A DNA stretch of 64,000 nucleotides from Pontibacter aydingkolensis. GTDB lineage: Bacteria; Bacteroidota; Bacteroidia; Cytophagales; Hymenobacteraceae. Shown one piece after another: positions 27,081-39,200 of the stretch. A program made the translations under genes and the position numbers. Below the pieces are notes generated by a model that saw nothing but the letters and a program-made list of their open reading frames with translations, had not been told where the DNA came from and made no database searches. Where the stretch lies: NCBI RefSeq assembly GCF_019443125.1, contig NZ_JAHYXK010000003.1, positions 341,845-405,844 on the forward strand. The letters are read 5' to 3'. Each line of letters starts with the position of its first letter. Positions within the stretch are counted from its first letter, which is position 1.

Positions 27081-28517
27081 TTGAAACAGTATAACTCGCT
27101 ACAGGACATTCGCACTGACATTGCCAATGGGCAACTTACGTGCCGCCAGCTCGTGGACCAATATATCCACAACATTAAAGAGAAAGCTGAGCTTAACGCA
27201 TTTCTGGAGATTTTTGAACAGGAAGCTTACACGCAGGCAGATATTGTAGATCATAAACTAGCCAACGGCACTGCCGGCAAACTGGCAGGTATGGTTATCG
27301 GCATCAAAGACGTGTTAGCTTACGAAGGACATGCGTTACAGGCATCAAGCCAGATTCTGAACGGGTTTAAGTCATTGTATACTGCTACAGCGGTGCAACG
27401 CCTTATAGCCGAAGATGCTGTCATCATTGGCCGGCAAAACTGCGACGAGTTTGCGATGGGTGCCTCTAATGAAAACTCCTCATTTGGCCCTGTTCTTAAT
27501 GCTGATGATGCAACACGTGTACCAGGTGGCTCATCCGGCGGATCCGCAGTAGCTGTGCAGGCAGACCTGTGCCTGGCCTCTATTGGTTCTGACACCGGTG
27601 GTTCTGTGCGTCAGCCGGCTTCGTTTTGCGGTGTAGTGGGATTAAAGCCTACTTATTCGCGTATTTCCCGCTATGGCCTTATCGCCTATGCCTCATCTTT
27701 CGATCAGGTTGGCATTATCTCTAAAAGCGTATCGGATGCGGCATTACTTTTAGAGGTAATGGCTGGAAAGGATGAATACGATAGCACCGTAAGCCAGCGT
27801 GAAGTACCTGCTTACAGTGAACTGCTTGCATCTGACAGAAAGTACAAGATCGGATATATCCGTGATTGTTTTGAGAGCGAGGGATTAGACGCAGAGGTAA
27901 AGGATGCTATACTTGGCGTGAAAGACATGCTGAAAGAGGCTGGTCATAAAGTTGAGGCTGTAGAATTCCCTTACCTGGAATACATGGTACCGACTTACTA
28001 CATCCTTACTACTGCAGAGGCAAGCTCAAACCTTGGCCGCTACGATGGTGTAAAGTATGGATACCGCTCAGAAAATGCCACAGACCTGACATCGCTTTAC
28101 AAAAAAACCAGAGCAGAAGGTTTTGGACAGGAAGTACAGCGCCGCATCATGCTGGGCACATTTGTGTTAAGCGCTGACTACTATGATGCATACTATACAA
28201 AAGCTCAGCGCGTTAGAAAACTGATCAAGGAGAAAACAGATGAGTTGCTTCAGGCATATGATTTTCTTATATTGCCTACTGCTCCTACTACTGCATTTAA
28301 AATAGGAGAGAATACAGCAAATCCATTGGCTATGTATTTAGCTGATATCTTTACTGTTCAGGCCTCGTTAGCGGGTGTCCCGGCCATTTCTATACCAGTT
28401 GGCCGTGATGCCAACGGCCTTTCCATCGGGTTGCAATTGATGACCCGCTCATTTGAGGAGCCGCAGCTGCTTGCTTTCTCGAATTACATACTGGATAAGA
28501 TAACCGTTGAAGCATAA
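27081..28517 (+). CDS. gatA: Glutamyl-tRNA(Gln) amidotransferase subunit A
   Basis: Glutaminase subunit of GatCAB, which converts mischarged Glu-tRNA-Gln to Gln-tRNA-Gln using glutamine. The 478 residues carry the amidase signature with the Ser-cisSer-Lys triad: Lys76 in VIGIKDVLAYEG, and the GGSSGGSA and GSDTGGSVRQPASFCG segments. The start is a TTG at 27081; the residues it gives (KQYNSLQDIRTDIANG) align with the normal N terminus of GatA, and no nearby ATG would. gatB and gatC are not in the window, as is common in Bacteroidota where the three genes are scattered. Confidence 0.95.
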   Translation: MKQYNSLQDIRTDIANGQLTCRQLVDQYIHNIKEKAELNAFLEIFEQEAYTQADIVDHKLANGTAGKLAGMVIGIKDVLAYEGHALQASSQILNGFKSLYTATAVQRLIAEDAVIIGRQNCDEFAMGASNENSSFGPVLNADDATRVPGGSSGGSAVAVQADLCLASIGSDTGGSVRQPASFCGVVGLKPTYSRISRYGLIAYASSFDQVGIISKSVSDAALLLEVMAGKDEYDSTVSQREVPAYSELLASDRKYKIGYIRDCFESEGLDAEVKDAILGVKDMLKEAGHKVEAVEFPYLEYMVPTYYILTTAEASSNLGRYDGVKYGYRSENATDLTSLYKKTRAEGFGQEVQRRIMLGTFVLSADYYDAYYTKAQRVRKLIKEKTDELLQAYDFLILPTAPTTAFKIGENTANPLAMYLADIFTVQASLAGVPAISIPVGRDANGLSIGLQLMTRSFEEPQLLAFSNYILDKITVEA

Positions 28518-28523
28518 ATTTAC

Positions 28524-30056
28524 ATGACGTATTTCAGACTATTTACTGTAATAGCTACCGTAATTGGCAGCTTGTGTGCTACAGGCACGCAGGCTGCCAA
28601 TTATAGTTTTATCCAGCAGCATCCTGCTCCTACGGATACAATTAAGCCGGAGCAAAACATCAGGACCATTTCTGACGAGGAACTGGCCTTGCTGGTGGAG
28701 CATATCCCGAATGAGCCCAATGATGTAATCCAGGACCGCTTAAGCTGTATAGAATCCGAAATTCCGCTGGAGTTTAATAGCACAGTAAGGGCGCATATTG
28801 ATTATTTCACTATTCGTAACAGGAAGTATACCCGTACAATGCTTTCGCGCGAAAATGTATACTTCCCGCTGTTCGAGAAATACCTGGAGAAACATAATAT
28901 GCCTCAGGACCTGAAATACCTTGCCATTGTAGAGTCAGGGCTTAACCCTAAGGCTGCATCATGGGCAAAGGCAGTAGGTTTATGGCAGTTTATACCTGTA
29001 ACGGGCAAAGAATATGGCCTGGAGCAAAACCAATACATCGACGAACGTATGGATCCGGAGAAGTCGACGGATGCGGCCATGCGCTTCTTAAAAAGGCTTT
29101 ATAAAACCTATGGCGATTGGGAACTGGCCATGGCAGCCTATAATTGCGGCCCGGGCAACGTAAACAAAGCCATTCGCAAAGCAGGTGGCGGTAAAAAAAC
29201 TTTCTGGCAGATCTATCCATACCTACCCCGTGAAACCCGCAACTACATACCGTCTATGACGGCGGTTATTTACTCTATGAATTATGCTGCGGATCATAAT
29301 ATATTCTCAGATTCTATACTTTACACACCGGAAGTAGTATACCTGGAACTGAACAAAGAAGTAGACCTGGAAAAACTGGCTGAAGAACTGCATTTGTCTC
29401 CGCAGCAACTCATGGCCTTAAATCCGGAGATCAAACAGACAAGGATACCAGAACATTTACTTAACTACAGAATCCGCATTCCGGCTCAAACGGCTAACAT
29501 GGTGGCAAATGTAACAGATAAAGAATGTATACTTCTGGCAGCGGCCCCTGTTAAGCTTCCTGAGCCAGAAATAACACCGGAGCCTACAAAAGCAACTGTG
29601 CTGCTGGCAAGTGCAAAATCAGACACAACTGTAAAGCCTGAGCAAGAAGAATCCGTCTCATCAGAGAAGGTAATTTACACAGTACGACGTGGAGACAACC
29701 TATCCAGCATTGCCCAAAGCCACAACATAGCGTTAGAAGACTTAAAAGAATGGAACAACTTAAAAGGCAGCAGCATTATGGCTGGCCAGAAACTTTCCAT
29801 CATAAAACCAGCTCAGAAAACAGACACTGAATTGATCGCTGTGAACAACGAAGCCAGTGAGCCAGCAAAAGCCAATATTGCAAAGCCAGCACCTGAAAAG
29901 AAGAAAAAGCAGGATTTAATCTATCATGTTCAGCCCGGTGATACGCTTTGGACAATTTCACAAAAGCATAATGGCCTAACAGTAGAGCAGATCAAAAAGA
30001 TAAATAAATTAAAGTCTAACGCCATACAGCCCGGACAAAAGCTTATTTTAGGATAA
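28524..30056 (+). CDS. mltD: Membrane-bound/periplasmic lytic transglycosylase with LysM domains (MltD-like)
   Basis: 510 residues. A signal peptide (ending about GTQA-ANYS) precedes a lysozyme-like SLT domain (about 105-250) with the catalytic Glu137 in LAIVESGLNP and the GLWQF, AMAAYNCGPGNVNKA motifs. Two LysM peptidoglycan-binding domains follow (YTVRRGDNLSSIAQSHNI near 385 and YHVQPGDTLWTISQKHNG near 468), with a weaker LysM-like segment near 270. It cuts glycan strands with formation of 1,6-anhydro ends during wall remodelling. It is one of two signal peptides here not followed by Gln. Confidence 0.93.
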   Translation: MTYFRLFTVIATVIGSLCATGTQAANYSFIQQHPAPTDTIKPEQNIRTISDEELALLVEHIPNEPNDVIQDRLSCIESEIPLEFNSTVRAHIDYFTIRNRKYTRTMLSRENVYFPLFEKYLEKHNMPQDLKYLAIVESGLNPKAASWAKAVGLWQFIPVTGKEYGLEQNQYIDERMDPEKSTDAAMRFLKRLYKTYGDWELAMAAYNCGPGNVNKAIRKAGGGKKTFWQIYPYLPRETRNYIPSMTAVIYSMNYAADHNIFSDSILYTPEVVYLELNKEVDLEKLAEELHLSPQQLMALNPEIKQTRIPEHLLNYRIRIPAQTANMVANVTDKECILLAAAPVKLPEPEITPEPTKATVLLASAKSDTTVKPEQEESVSSEKVIYTVRRGDNLSSIAQSHNIALEDLKEWNNLKGSSIMAGQKLSIIKPAQKTDTELIAVNNEASEPAKANIAKPAPEKKKKQDLIYHVQPGDTLWTISQKHNGLTVEQIKKINKLKSNAIQPGQKLILG

Positions 30057-30076
30057 TTTCTTATAAAAAACACTCA

Positions 30077-30117
30077 TAAGAGCACCTTCTAATCAGAAAG
30101 AGTGCTCTTATTTTTTT
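30077..30117 (+). terminator. Terminator after mltD
   Basis: TAAGAGCAC (30077-30085) pairs exactly with GTGCTCTTA (30102-30110), followed by seven T. It lies about 20 bp after the stop codon. Confidence 0.88.
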
Positions 30118-30189
30118 AACAGCCGTCAGACTACAACTTTATGTAGTTAAATATTTGCAATTTCTGCTGCACAATGGCTTTAGAGCGCT

Positions 30190-30197
30190 TATCTTTG
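30190..30197 (+). promoter_or_regulatory. Candidate -7 promoter element upstream of maeB
   Basis: TATCTTTG, a perfect TAnnTTTG, about 122 bases before the maeB ATG, after the mltD terminator. No -33 element at the right distance. Confidence 0.35.
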
Positions 30198-30319
30198 GAG
30201 GCTCAATTTTGGATTAACGCAAAAATCTTATGAAATTGGTCTTTAGCGAGATATATTTTACAACAGCTATAAGTGTTGGTCTACATTGAGCAGTAACAAC
30301 ACAAACCACGACGCATAGA

Positions 30320-32596
30320 ATGATGATTAAAGTAAACAGAGAAGACGCCTTGAACTACCACATGCAGGGCCAACCCGGCAAGATAGAGGTAGTACCTACA
30401 AAAATGGTGAGCACGCAGCACGATCTTGCGCTAGCTTACTCGCCAGGCGTTGCAGAACCGTGTAAAGAAATAGCCGCCGATAAAGACAATGTTTACAAGT
30501 ATACAGCCAAAGGAAACCTGGTTGGAGTAATATCAAATGGTACTGCAGTTCTGGGTTTAGGAAACATTGGCCCGGATGCATCAAAACCGGTAATGGAAGG
30601 AAAAGGCGTACTATTCAAGAAGTTCGCCGGTATCGATGTATTCGATATTGAGATAGACTGTACTGACCCAGCCGAATTTGTACGCATTGTAAAATCGCTG
30701 GAGCCAACTTTTGGCGGTATTAACCTGGAAGACATCAAAGCACCGGAAAGCTTTAAGATAGAGAACGCACTGAAAGAGCAGATGACCATTCCGCTTATGC
30801 ACGACGACCAGCATGGCACTGCCATTATTTCGTCTGCAGCTCTTTTAAACGCCCTTGAACTTGCCGAGAAGAACATTGGCGAAATTAAGATGGTGATGAA
30901 CGGCGCCGGTGCCGCTGCCATTGCCTGCGCTAAGCTATATGTTGCCCTGGGTGTAAAGATGGACAACATTGTAATGTTCGATAAAGAAGGCATTATTCGC
31001 CCTGAGCGTAACGACCTGGATATCTACAAAGCTCAGTTTGTGACAATGCGCAAGCTGGATACTTTAGAGGACGCTATGCGCGATGCTGATGTGTTTGTCG
31101 GCTTATCAGCGGGTAATGTTTTGCCACCTGAATATGTAAAACTGATGGCTCCTAACCCAATCATTTTTGCATTGGCAAACCCAGACCCGGAGATCCCATA
31201 CGAGGCAGCAATGGCTACCCGTGAAGATATCATTATGGCAACAGGCCGTTCTGACCATCCTAACCAGGTAAACAACGTGTTGGGATTCCCTTACATTTTC
31301 AGAGGAGCACTGGATGTACGTGCCACCGAAATAAACGAAGCCATGAAACTGGCAGCTGTTCATGCGCTTGCAGCGCTGGCTAAGGAGGATGTGCCGGAAA
31401 TGGTTCATAAAGCTTACGGCGACAATACGATCTCTTTTGGCCGCTTCTACTTAATACCAAAACCATTGGACCCACGGTTAATCACAACCGTATCTCCGGC
31501 TGTAGCCAAAGCAGCGATGGATAGTGGCGTGGCCCGCATCCCGATCACCGACTGGATAAAATATGAACACGAGTTGCAGGAACGCATTGGCATCGACCAG
31601 AAGTTAATGTCTCGCATCACAAACCAGGCAAAGGAGAATCCTAAAACAGTGGTATTTGCAGAGGCAGACCATTATAAGATTCTAAAGGCTGCACAAACTG
31701 TAAATGACCAGCGCATTGCCAATCCTATACTTTTGGGTAACCGCAAACGTATTCAGGCTATCATAGAAGAAAACAACCTGGATCTGGATGGAGTTACCAT
31801 CATAGACCCATACGAGGAGGATGTAAAACGTGAGAAGTATGCGCAGTTGCTTTATAAAAAGCGCCAGCGCAAGGGCCTTACCTTGTTTGATGCACGCCGC
31901 CAGGTCCGAGACCGTATTTACTTCGGAAGTATGATGGTGGAGTGTGGAGACGCGGATGCACTTATTTCAGGCTTAACCCGCGACTACTCTAAAACCATTG
32001 TGCCGGCGCTGCAGGTAATTGGTGTTGAGGAAGGCATTAATAAAGTGGCGGGTATGTACATCATCCTGAACAAAAAAGAGCCATACTTCTTTGCCGACAC
32101 CACGGTAAACGTTAATCCAACAGCCGATGAGTTAGTGGATATAATTGGCCTTACTGCCCGTACAGTGCGCTTCTTCGATACGGAGCCACGTATGGCCATG
32201 CTATCGTACTCCAACTTTGGCTCAGTGCAGGGCGACATTCCGAATAAAGGAGCTGAAGCAGTACGCAAGGCAAAGGCTAAATACCCTAACCTGTTAATTG
32301 ACGGCGAGATGCAGGCTAACACTGCTTTAAACCGCGACTTACTGCGCGAACACTATCCGTTCAGCGAGCTGGCAGAGAAAGGTGCGAATACGTTGGTGTT
32401 TCCAACCTTAACTTCTGGCAACATCGCGTACAAAGTATTGCAGGAAATCGGAGGTGCTGAAGCTATTGGACCTATACTTATGGGTATGCGTAAACCGGTG
32501 CATATCTTACAGCTGGGCAGTTCTATTAGAGAAATTGTAAACATGGTAGCTATTGCTGTCGTAGATGCTCAAAACTATAATAATCAACATATATAG
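30320..32596 (+). CDS. maeB: NADP-dependent malic enzyme with fused phosphotransacetylase-like domain
   Basis: 758 residues. The N-terminal two-thirds (about 1-430) is malic enzyme, converting malate to pyruvate with CO2 and NAD(P)H; GNLVGVISNGTAVLGLGNIG, the metal-binding MHDDQHGTA and the NGAGAAAIACAKL dinucleotide-binding loop are present. The C-terminal part (about 430-758) is a phosphate acetyltransferase-like domain that regulates the enzyme and has no known transacetylase activity in MaeB proteins. Two adjacent Met codons open the frame. ruvA begins at the base following its stop codon, and sprA follows: an operon of unrelated functions. Confidence 0.97.
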   Translation: MMIKVNREDALNYHMQGQPGKIEVVPTKMVSTQHDLALAYSPGVAEPCKEIAADKDNVYKYTAKGNLVGVISNGTAVLGLGNIGPDASKPVMEGKGVLFKKFAGIDVFDIEIDCTDPAEFVRIVKSLEPTFGGINLEDIKAPESFKIENALKEQMTIPLMHDDQHGTAIISSAALLNALELAEKNIGEIKMVMNGAGAAAIACAKLYVALGVKMDNIVMFDKEGIIRPERNDLDIYKAQFVTMRKLDTLEDAMRDADVFVGLSAGNVLPPEYVKLMAPNPIIFALANPDPEIPYEAAMATREDIIMATGRSDHPNQVNNVLGFPYIFRGALDVRATEINEAMKLAAVHALAALAKEDVPEMVHKAYGDNTISFGRFYLIPKPLDPRLITTVSPAVAKAAMDSGVARIPITDWIKYEHELQERIGIDQKLMSRITNQAKENPKTVVFAEADHYKILKAAQTVNDQRIANPILLGNRKRIQAIIEENNLDLDGVTIIDPYEEDVKREKYAQLLYKKRQRKGLTLFDARRQVRDRIYFGSMMVECGDADALISGLTRDYSKTIVPALQVIGVEEGINKVAGMYIILNKKEPYFFADTTVNVNPTADELVDIIGLTARTVRFFDTEPRMAMLSYSNFGSVQGDIPNKGAEAVRKAKAKYPNLLIDGEMQANTALNRDLLREHYPFSELAEKGANTLVFPTLTSGNIAYKVLQEIGGAEAIGPILMGMRKPVHILQLGSSIREIVNMVAIAVVDAQNYNNQHI

Positions 32597-33187
32597 ATGA
32601 TAGCCTATATTGATGGCAAATTAACCCATAAGGATCCGACCTACGTCATCATTGATGTAAATGGTATCGGTTATCAGATCAGAATATCGCTGAGCACTTA
32701 CTCGTCGCTGCCAGCCGGAGAACGCTGCAAGCTGCATACTTTCCTTCACATAAAAGAGGACGCGCACACGCTATATGGTTTTACCACAGCAGCAGAGAAA
32801 GAAGTATTTCTTCATTTGATATCTATTTCAGGCGTGGGCCCTAATACGGGGCTCATGATCCTGTCATCCCTCTCGGTAGAAGAAGTACAGCAGGCAATTA
32901 TCAGAGAGGATGTAAGAACCATACAACAAGTGAAAGGTATAGGCGCTAAAACGGCCCAGCGCGTTATACTTGAGCTTAAGGATAAGATGAAGAAGGAGGC
33001 TTTGCTGACCGACACATTTGTACCTGCTGCATCACACAATACAAACCGGGCCGAAGCGTTATCTGCTTTAGTCACTTTAGGTTTTGCCAAGAATGTAGCC
33101 GAGAAAACCCTGGACACAATCATAAAAAGAGAAGGTGGACACCTGAGTGTAGAAGAGTTGATTAAGTTTGCCTTGAAATCATCTTAA
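32597..33187 (+). CDS. ruvA: Holliday junction branch migration protein RuvA
   Basis: 196 residues. The OB-fold domain I (MIAYIDGKLTHKDPTYVIID), the helix-hairpin-helix domain II (FLHLISISGVGPNTGLMILSSL and VKGIGAKTAQRVILELKDKM), and the C-terminal domain III (ALVTLGFAKNVAEKTLDTIIK) are all visible. It binds the four-way junction and guides RuvB during recombination repair. The ATG touches the maeB stop codon directly. Confidence 0.97.
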   Translation: MIAYIDGKLTHKDPTYVIIDVNGIGYQIRISLSTYSSLPAGERCKLHTFLHIKEDAHTLYGFTTAAEKEVFLHLISISGVGPNTGLMILSSLSVEEVQQAIIREDVRTIQQVKGIGAKTAQRVILELKDKMKKEALLTDTFVPAASHNTNRAEALSALVTLGFAKNVAEKTLDTIIKREGGHLSVEELIKFALKSS

Positions 33188-33201
33188 CAGATATACCCAA
33201 T

Positions 33202-36200
33202 TTGATCTGGAAAAGTAAAAAAAGCAACCTGCTAATGGCAACGGTTGCAGCTATTTCTTTGCTGGCCTGGTGGTCGCAGGCGGAAGTACTGCGCTCAACG
33301 GCCAGGATCAAGTATACTATACTCCAAAATTTATTAGCACGCCAGGATACAGTTAAAAAAGATACGGCTTATATACCAAGCAGAAGGCCAACCTTCGTAC
33401 CCAGCGACAGACGCGGCAATCCTTTTAGCACGCGCACCAGCCCATCTCCTCTGTTATTAGGGCAACCAAGCAACTTACATTTAAATGTGGAGCTTGATGA
33501 CAGCCTGCAGCAGTATAATATTACAGAAACCCTGGGCGATGTAAATTACCGTCCGCCATCGTCTATGACACTGAAGCAGTATTCCGAGTGGCAGCAGCGC
33601 GAGGCCATACGTAATTACTGGCGCACCAAGTCTGCAGGGCTCGATGGCGAAAGTGTGGTTAGCAGCAACAGGCTTATACCTAAAATATACATCAGCCCGG
33701 CCTTTGATCGTATTTTCGGGGGCAACTATGTGGATATTCAGCCAAACGGTAACGTGTCGCTTAAATTTGGCGCGCGCTTTAACCGTAACCAGAACCCAAC
33801 TATACCTTTACGCCAGCAGCGCACCGGCGATTTTGATTTTGACCAGAACATCTCCCTTAACCTTGTAGGTAAGATAGGTGAGAAAATGCGCATAAACTTT
33901 AACTGGGATAACAACGCCAACTTCGATTTTGAGAATAACATGAAGTTGGATTACACAGGCTATGAAGAAGAGATTATACGCAAGGTAGAAGCCGGTAACG
34001 TAAGCCTTCCGCTTAATAACTCTCTTATTACCGGCGCGCAAAACCTGTTCGGTATTAAAACGCAGCTGCAGTTTGGCCGGCTGGGCGTTACAACCATTGC
34101 CTCTAACGTGCGTGGCCGTAATGACGAAGTCATTATCCAGAACGGAGCCCAAAACAAGCCTTTCCTGATACGGGTAGATGAGTATGACCGGGACCGTCAC
34201 TTCTTCCTGTCGCAGTTTTTCCGGGGCCGTTACGACCAGGCACTGGCCAAGTTGCCTTTGGTAAACTCAGGCATTGTGATTCGTCGCCTGGAACTGTACG
34301 TTACCAACAATAACCGATCAACAGAGAACCTGCGCAACATAGTAGCCCACATGGACCTTGGTGAGGCCGACCCGTTCAGGGACAGGTTTGAGACAAGGCC
34401 TCCTACGGCACCGGCAGATAATAGCAGCAACTCACTCTATAGTTTACTTAATAACCGCCAGGCCCGTGATAACAGCACCGTAGGTGATTATCTGCGTAGC
34501 CAGGGCCTGCAAAAAACAATCGACTTCGAGCATGTCCGCGCACGTAAGTTAGACCCAAGAGAGTATAAATTCAATCCGCAGCTAGGTTATATTTCACTGA
34601 ACACTGCCCTCCTACCAGACCAGGTACTCGGTGTATCATTTGAATATACTTACAATGGCAAGACCTACCAGGTAGGTGAGCTGATAGAGGATTATCAAAA
34701 CCTGGACGACCAAAAAGTAATTCACATGAAGTTGCTGCGCGCAACTAACCCCGCATTAGAGTACCCTACCTGGGACCTGATGATGAAAAACGTGTACAGT
34801 CTGGATGCCACACAGGTAAACCGCCAGAACTTCCAGATGCAGATCATCTACAAGGATGATGAGACCGGTGTAGACATTACAAGTATAAAAGAGCCAAGCC
34901 CTATCCAGAATATTCCGCTGGTGGAAGTACTTAACCTGGATAACGTTAACCCAAACAACGACAAGCCAAGTGACGGTAACTTCGACTTTTTGCCTGGCAT
35001 TACCATCGACACTGAGTCCGGCCGTATCTTCTTCCCACAAGTAGAGCCGTTTGGCAGTTACCTTGCACAGAAACTCGAAGGCCGCCCAGAACTGGTTGAC
35101 CGCTATGTGTTTCAGGAACTGTATGATCAAACCCAAACAGATGCCCAGCAGAATAATGTAAAGGCAAAATTTTATTTAAAAGGACGCTTACAGGCTACAT
35201 CAGCAGACGAGATAACGTTACCGGGCTTTAGAATTGCCGAAGGGTCTGTGGCTGTATACTCTGGTGGTACACGTTTGGTAGAAGGAACAGACTACCAGGT
35301 ATTCTACGACTTAGGCCGAATAAAAATCCTGAACCCGAGTTATATCAGTTCAGCCAGCGATTTGCGTGTTACCTACGAGAAAGCCGAACTGCTTAATATA
35401 CAGCCGCGCTCGTTGTTAGGTGCCCGTTTTGATTACAGGTTGAATGAGGATGTAAATATAGGGGCTACAGTACTGCACCTGGCCGAGCAGCCATACATTA
35501 ACCGGGTAAGTATAGGCGATGAGCCATCAAACAACACCATTTACGGTTTTGATGTAAATGTGCAGAAGCAGTCGCGTTTTCTGACCAAAATGACAGATGC
35601 CATACCACTGATACAGACCAAGGTGCCCTCTTTGGTTTCGTTTAGCGGTGAGTTTGCGCAGTTGGTACCAGCCAAAACCAAATCGGCGGTCAATGAAGAT
35701 GGCGCTTCATACATTGATGACTTTGAAGGCGCTGAAACGCCATACAGTTTAGGAGGCTTTAATAATACAAGTTGGCGCCTGGCCGCCACTCCTGCCCCAC
35801 TTGTACCTGGAACAGGACTGGCTAACGCCTACAACCGGGCAAAACTAGCCTGGTATACTATTGATCAGATTTTCTACCGAGATGCCAACGGCCTAAGGCC
35901 CAAAAGTATAACCAAGGATGAGCTTGCAAACCATTATGTACGTGGTGTTCAGAGAAACGAGGTTTTCCCGGGCCGTGACCCAGAGGTAGCTAACACCTTT
36001 GAGTATACTTTTGACCTGGCGTATTACCCAAGTGAGCGTGGCCAGTATAACTACAACCCAAACCTTACATCTCAAGGCCTGTTGGCAGGAGACCCTCGAA
36101 AAAACTGGGGTGGTATCAGCCGTGATATTTCTTTTGATACAGACTTCGACAATGCCAACATAGAGTACATTGAGTTCTGGATGATGGACCCGTTTATCAC

Positions 36201-39200
36201 CGGGCCTAACGGAAGAAAAGACGCACAGGGCAACCCGATCACCAGAAACGAGGGAGGCCAACTGGTATTTAACCTGGGCAGTGTTTCAGAGGACATACTT
36301 CAGGATAACCGCTACTCCTTCGAAAACGGACTACCTACTTCTGCTGATAACCTGCAGGGTGTGCAAGAATCTATTTGGGGACGTATGACCACGCAGCAGT
36401 TTCTTACAGATGCCTTTACCGGTGAACCAGGAGCACGCCAGTTCCAGGATATTGGCTTGGATGGATTAAACGATGCCAACGAACGTAGCTTTTTCCAGAA
36501 CACTTTCCTGAACCAGATTCCCGGCACACCTCCTCAAACCGTGCTCGACGACCCATCTGCAGATAACTTTCTTCACCACCTGGACGAAAGATACGATGCG
36601 CAGAACGCCGGTATACTTGCCAGGTACAAGAACTTTAACGGCATGGAGAACAACTCACCTGAGAACAGCCGCTTCTCCAACTACGCCTTCCCGGATAAAG
36701 AAGACCTGAACCGCGACAACGTGATAAACGACGTGGAGCAGTATTACGAGTACAAGATAAACCTGCAGCCAGGCCAGCTAAACGTTGGTCAGAATTATAT
36801 TGTAGATGCTATCCAGAAAGGCGATGTAACGTGGTATCAGTTCCGTGTGCCGATACGCCAGCCAACAGGCAGCGTGGGCAACATAAGCGGGTTTAAGTCG
36901 ATCAGGTTCATGCGTATGTACCTCACCGAGTTTGCCGACCCGGTGGTGATGCGCTTTGTACAGTTCCAGTTTGTAGCAAACCAGTGGCGCCAATTCCTAC
37001 AGCCAATTACCGACGGCAATCCGTGCCTTACCTGTACCGACGATGCCAGGTCTTTCACCATCTCTACGGTAAACATTGAGGAAAACGGACAGGCCCTGGA
37101 AGGAACTATCCCGTATGTAGTGCCACCTGGCATTCAGCGCCTTCGTGATTACGCCTCTACAAATGACCGCCGCCAGAACGAACAGTCGCTGCAGCTTTGC
37201 GTGGATGAACTGAAGGACTCTTTCTCAAAGGCTGTATATAAGAATATCACCCTGGACATGCTTATTTACAAGCGCCTGAAGATGTTTATTCATGCGCAGA
37301 GCCAGGAGCCGGGAATCAGAGATGGCGATGTGCAGGCTTTTATCCGTATCGGTACCGACTTTACCCAGAACTACTACGAGTACGTGGTGCCCCTGGAAAT
37401 TACACCGCAGGGAAGCTTAACCCCGGATGCCATCTGGCCGCAAGGAAACCAAATTGATATTGCTCTCGAAGAATTTGTAAATGCCAAAGTGCTCCGCAAC
37501 AAACAACCTGGCTTCGACCGCTTCCGGCCGTTTGATGTAAATATAGATGGCAAGACCATACGTGTAGTAGGTAACCCTGATTTTAGTGAAGTAGAGGGTA
37601 TCATGATCGGTATCCGAAACCCAAGCGATAACGGCCAGCCTCACTCAGTATGCATGTGGGTAGATGAGTTAAGAGTAACCGATTTCCGTAACCAGTCTGG
37701 CTGGGCTGCCAACGGACGCCTGAACACTAAACTCGCAGACTTTGCCAACATTACTGCAACAGGTGCTTACACTACCATAGGCTTTGGCGGATTGCAGCAG
37801 AAAATAGCGCAACGTGCACGCGAAAACACCGCCCTGTTTGATGTAAGCGCCAATATTGTTGCAGACAAGTTCCTGCCAGAAAAACTGGGCATCAGAGTGC
37901 CGGTCTCTGTGCAATACGGTACCCTGAATAGCGAACCACAATTCGACCCGTTAGATAAAGACGTACCGTTGGAGGAATCATTAACAAGATTTGAATCTGA
38001 AGAGGCCAAAAGAGAATACAAAAAAGAAGTGACCACCCGCGAAACACGCAAAAGTGTAAGCCTGCTGAACGTACGAAAAGAGCGAACAGACCCGGAAGAC
38101 AAAGTACGGCCTTACGATATTGAGAATCTGTCTTTCTCATATTCTTATGCGGAGCGACTGTTTACCAACATCGAAACCGACAGAGACCTAACGAGAACGT
38201 ACAATGGGGCTGTAGCTTATACTTATAACACCACCCCAAAAAATATTGCACCTTTTGCGAATGCAGAAAGTATGAAATCGCCGTACCTGCGCCTGATAAA
38301 AGACCTGAACTTTACGCCGCTACCAAGCAGCTTTAATTTCAGGGCAGATCTGGACCGCCGTTACAACGAAACATTCCTGCAACGCCGCGATTCGGAAACA
38401 GGGCTTATCACGACAAGAGGCATTAACCCGGTGTTTCAGAAGTATTTCTACTTTAACCGCATTTACGACCTCAAGTGGGACATCACCAAAAGCCTGGGGC
38501 TTGACTATACGGCCACTAACAGAGCCATTATAGACGAACCAGACAACAGGATAGACAGGGAGGTTGACTCGCTAGCTTATAAAAACAAGATCATTTGGGA
38601 TAACCTAAAGAACTTTGGCCGTAATACCAACTTTAACCAGATGGTGGCGCTTAATTATAAATTACCGCTTGACAAGTTCCCGCTGGTAGACTGGATAGGT
38701 GCCGATACACGCTACGCTGTTAACTACATCTGGACGGCAGGATCCACAGCGCTTAACCAGGATACTACCTTCAGGCTAGGCAATACTGTAGAGAACAACA
38801 CCGAATTTACTGTAAACGGTAAGTTCGATATGGTTAAACTATACAACAAGGTCAAATTCCTGAAGGCGGTAAACACCCCGGCACCGACAGGCCGCCCAAT
38901 TGCACCGGCTCCTGGCGATACAACTGCACAAAAGCCGGCTTCTGAAATGAAGTTTGCCAAAGCGCTGGCCCGAACGTTGATGATGACGCGCTCTATCAAC
39001 TTTACGTACCTGCAGAACCGTGGAACTCTATTACCTGGATACTTGCCAAGTACGCAGTTCTTCGGGTTTGATGATGATTTTGAAGCACCGGGCCTGCCGT
39101 TTATACTTGGCAAACAGTACGACCTAGATAATTTATACTTTAGAGCTAAAGAGAATGGCTGGTACACCGACAGTAGCCAATTCCTGAACACACCGCTTAG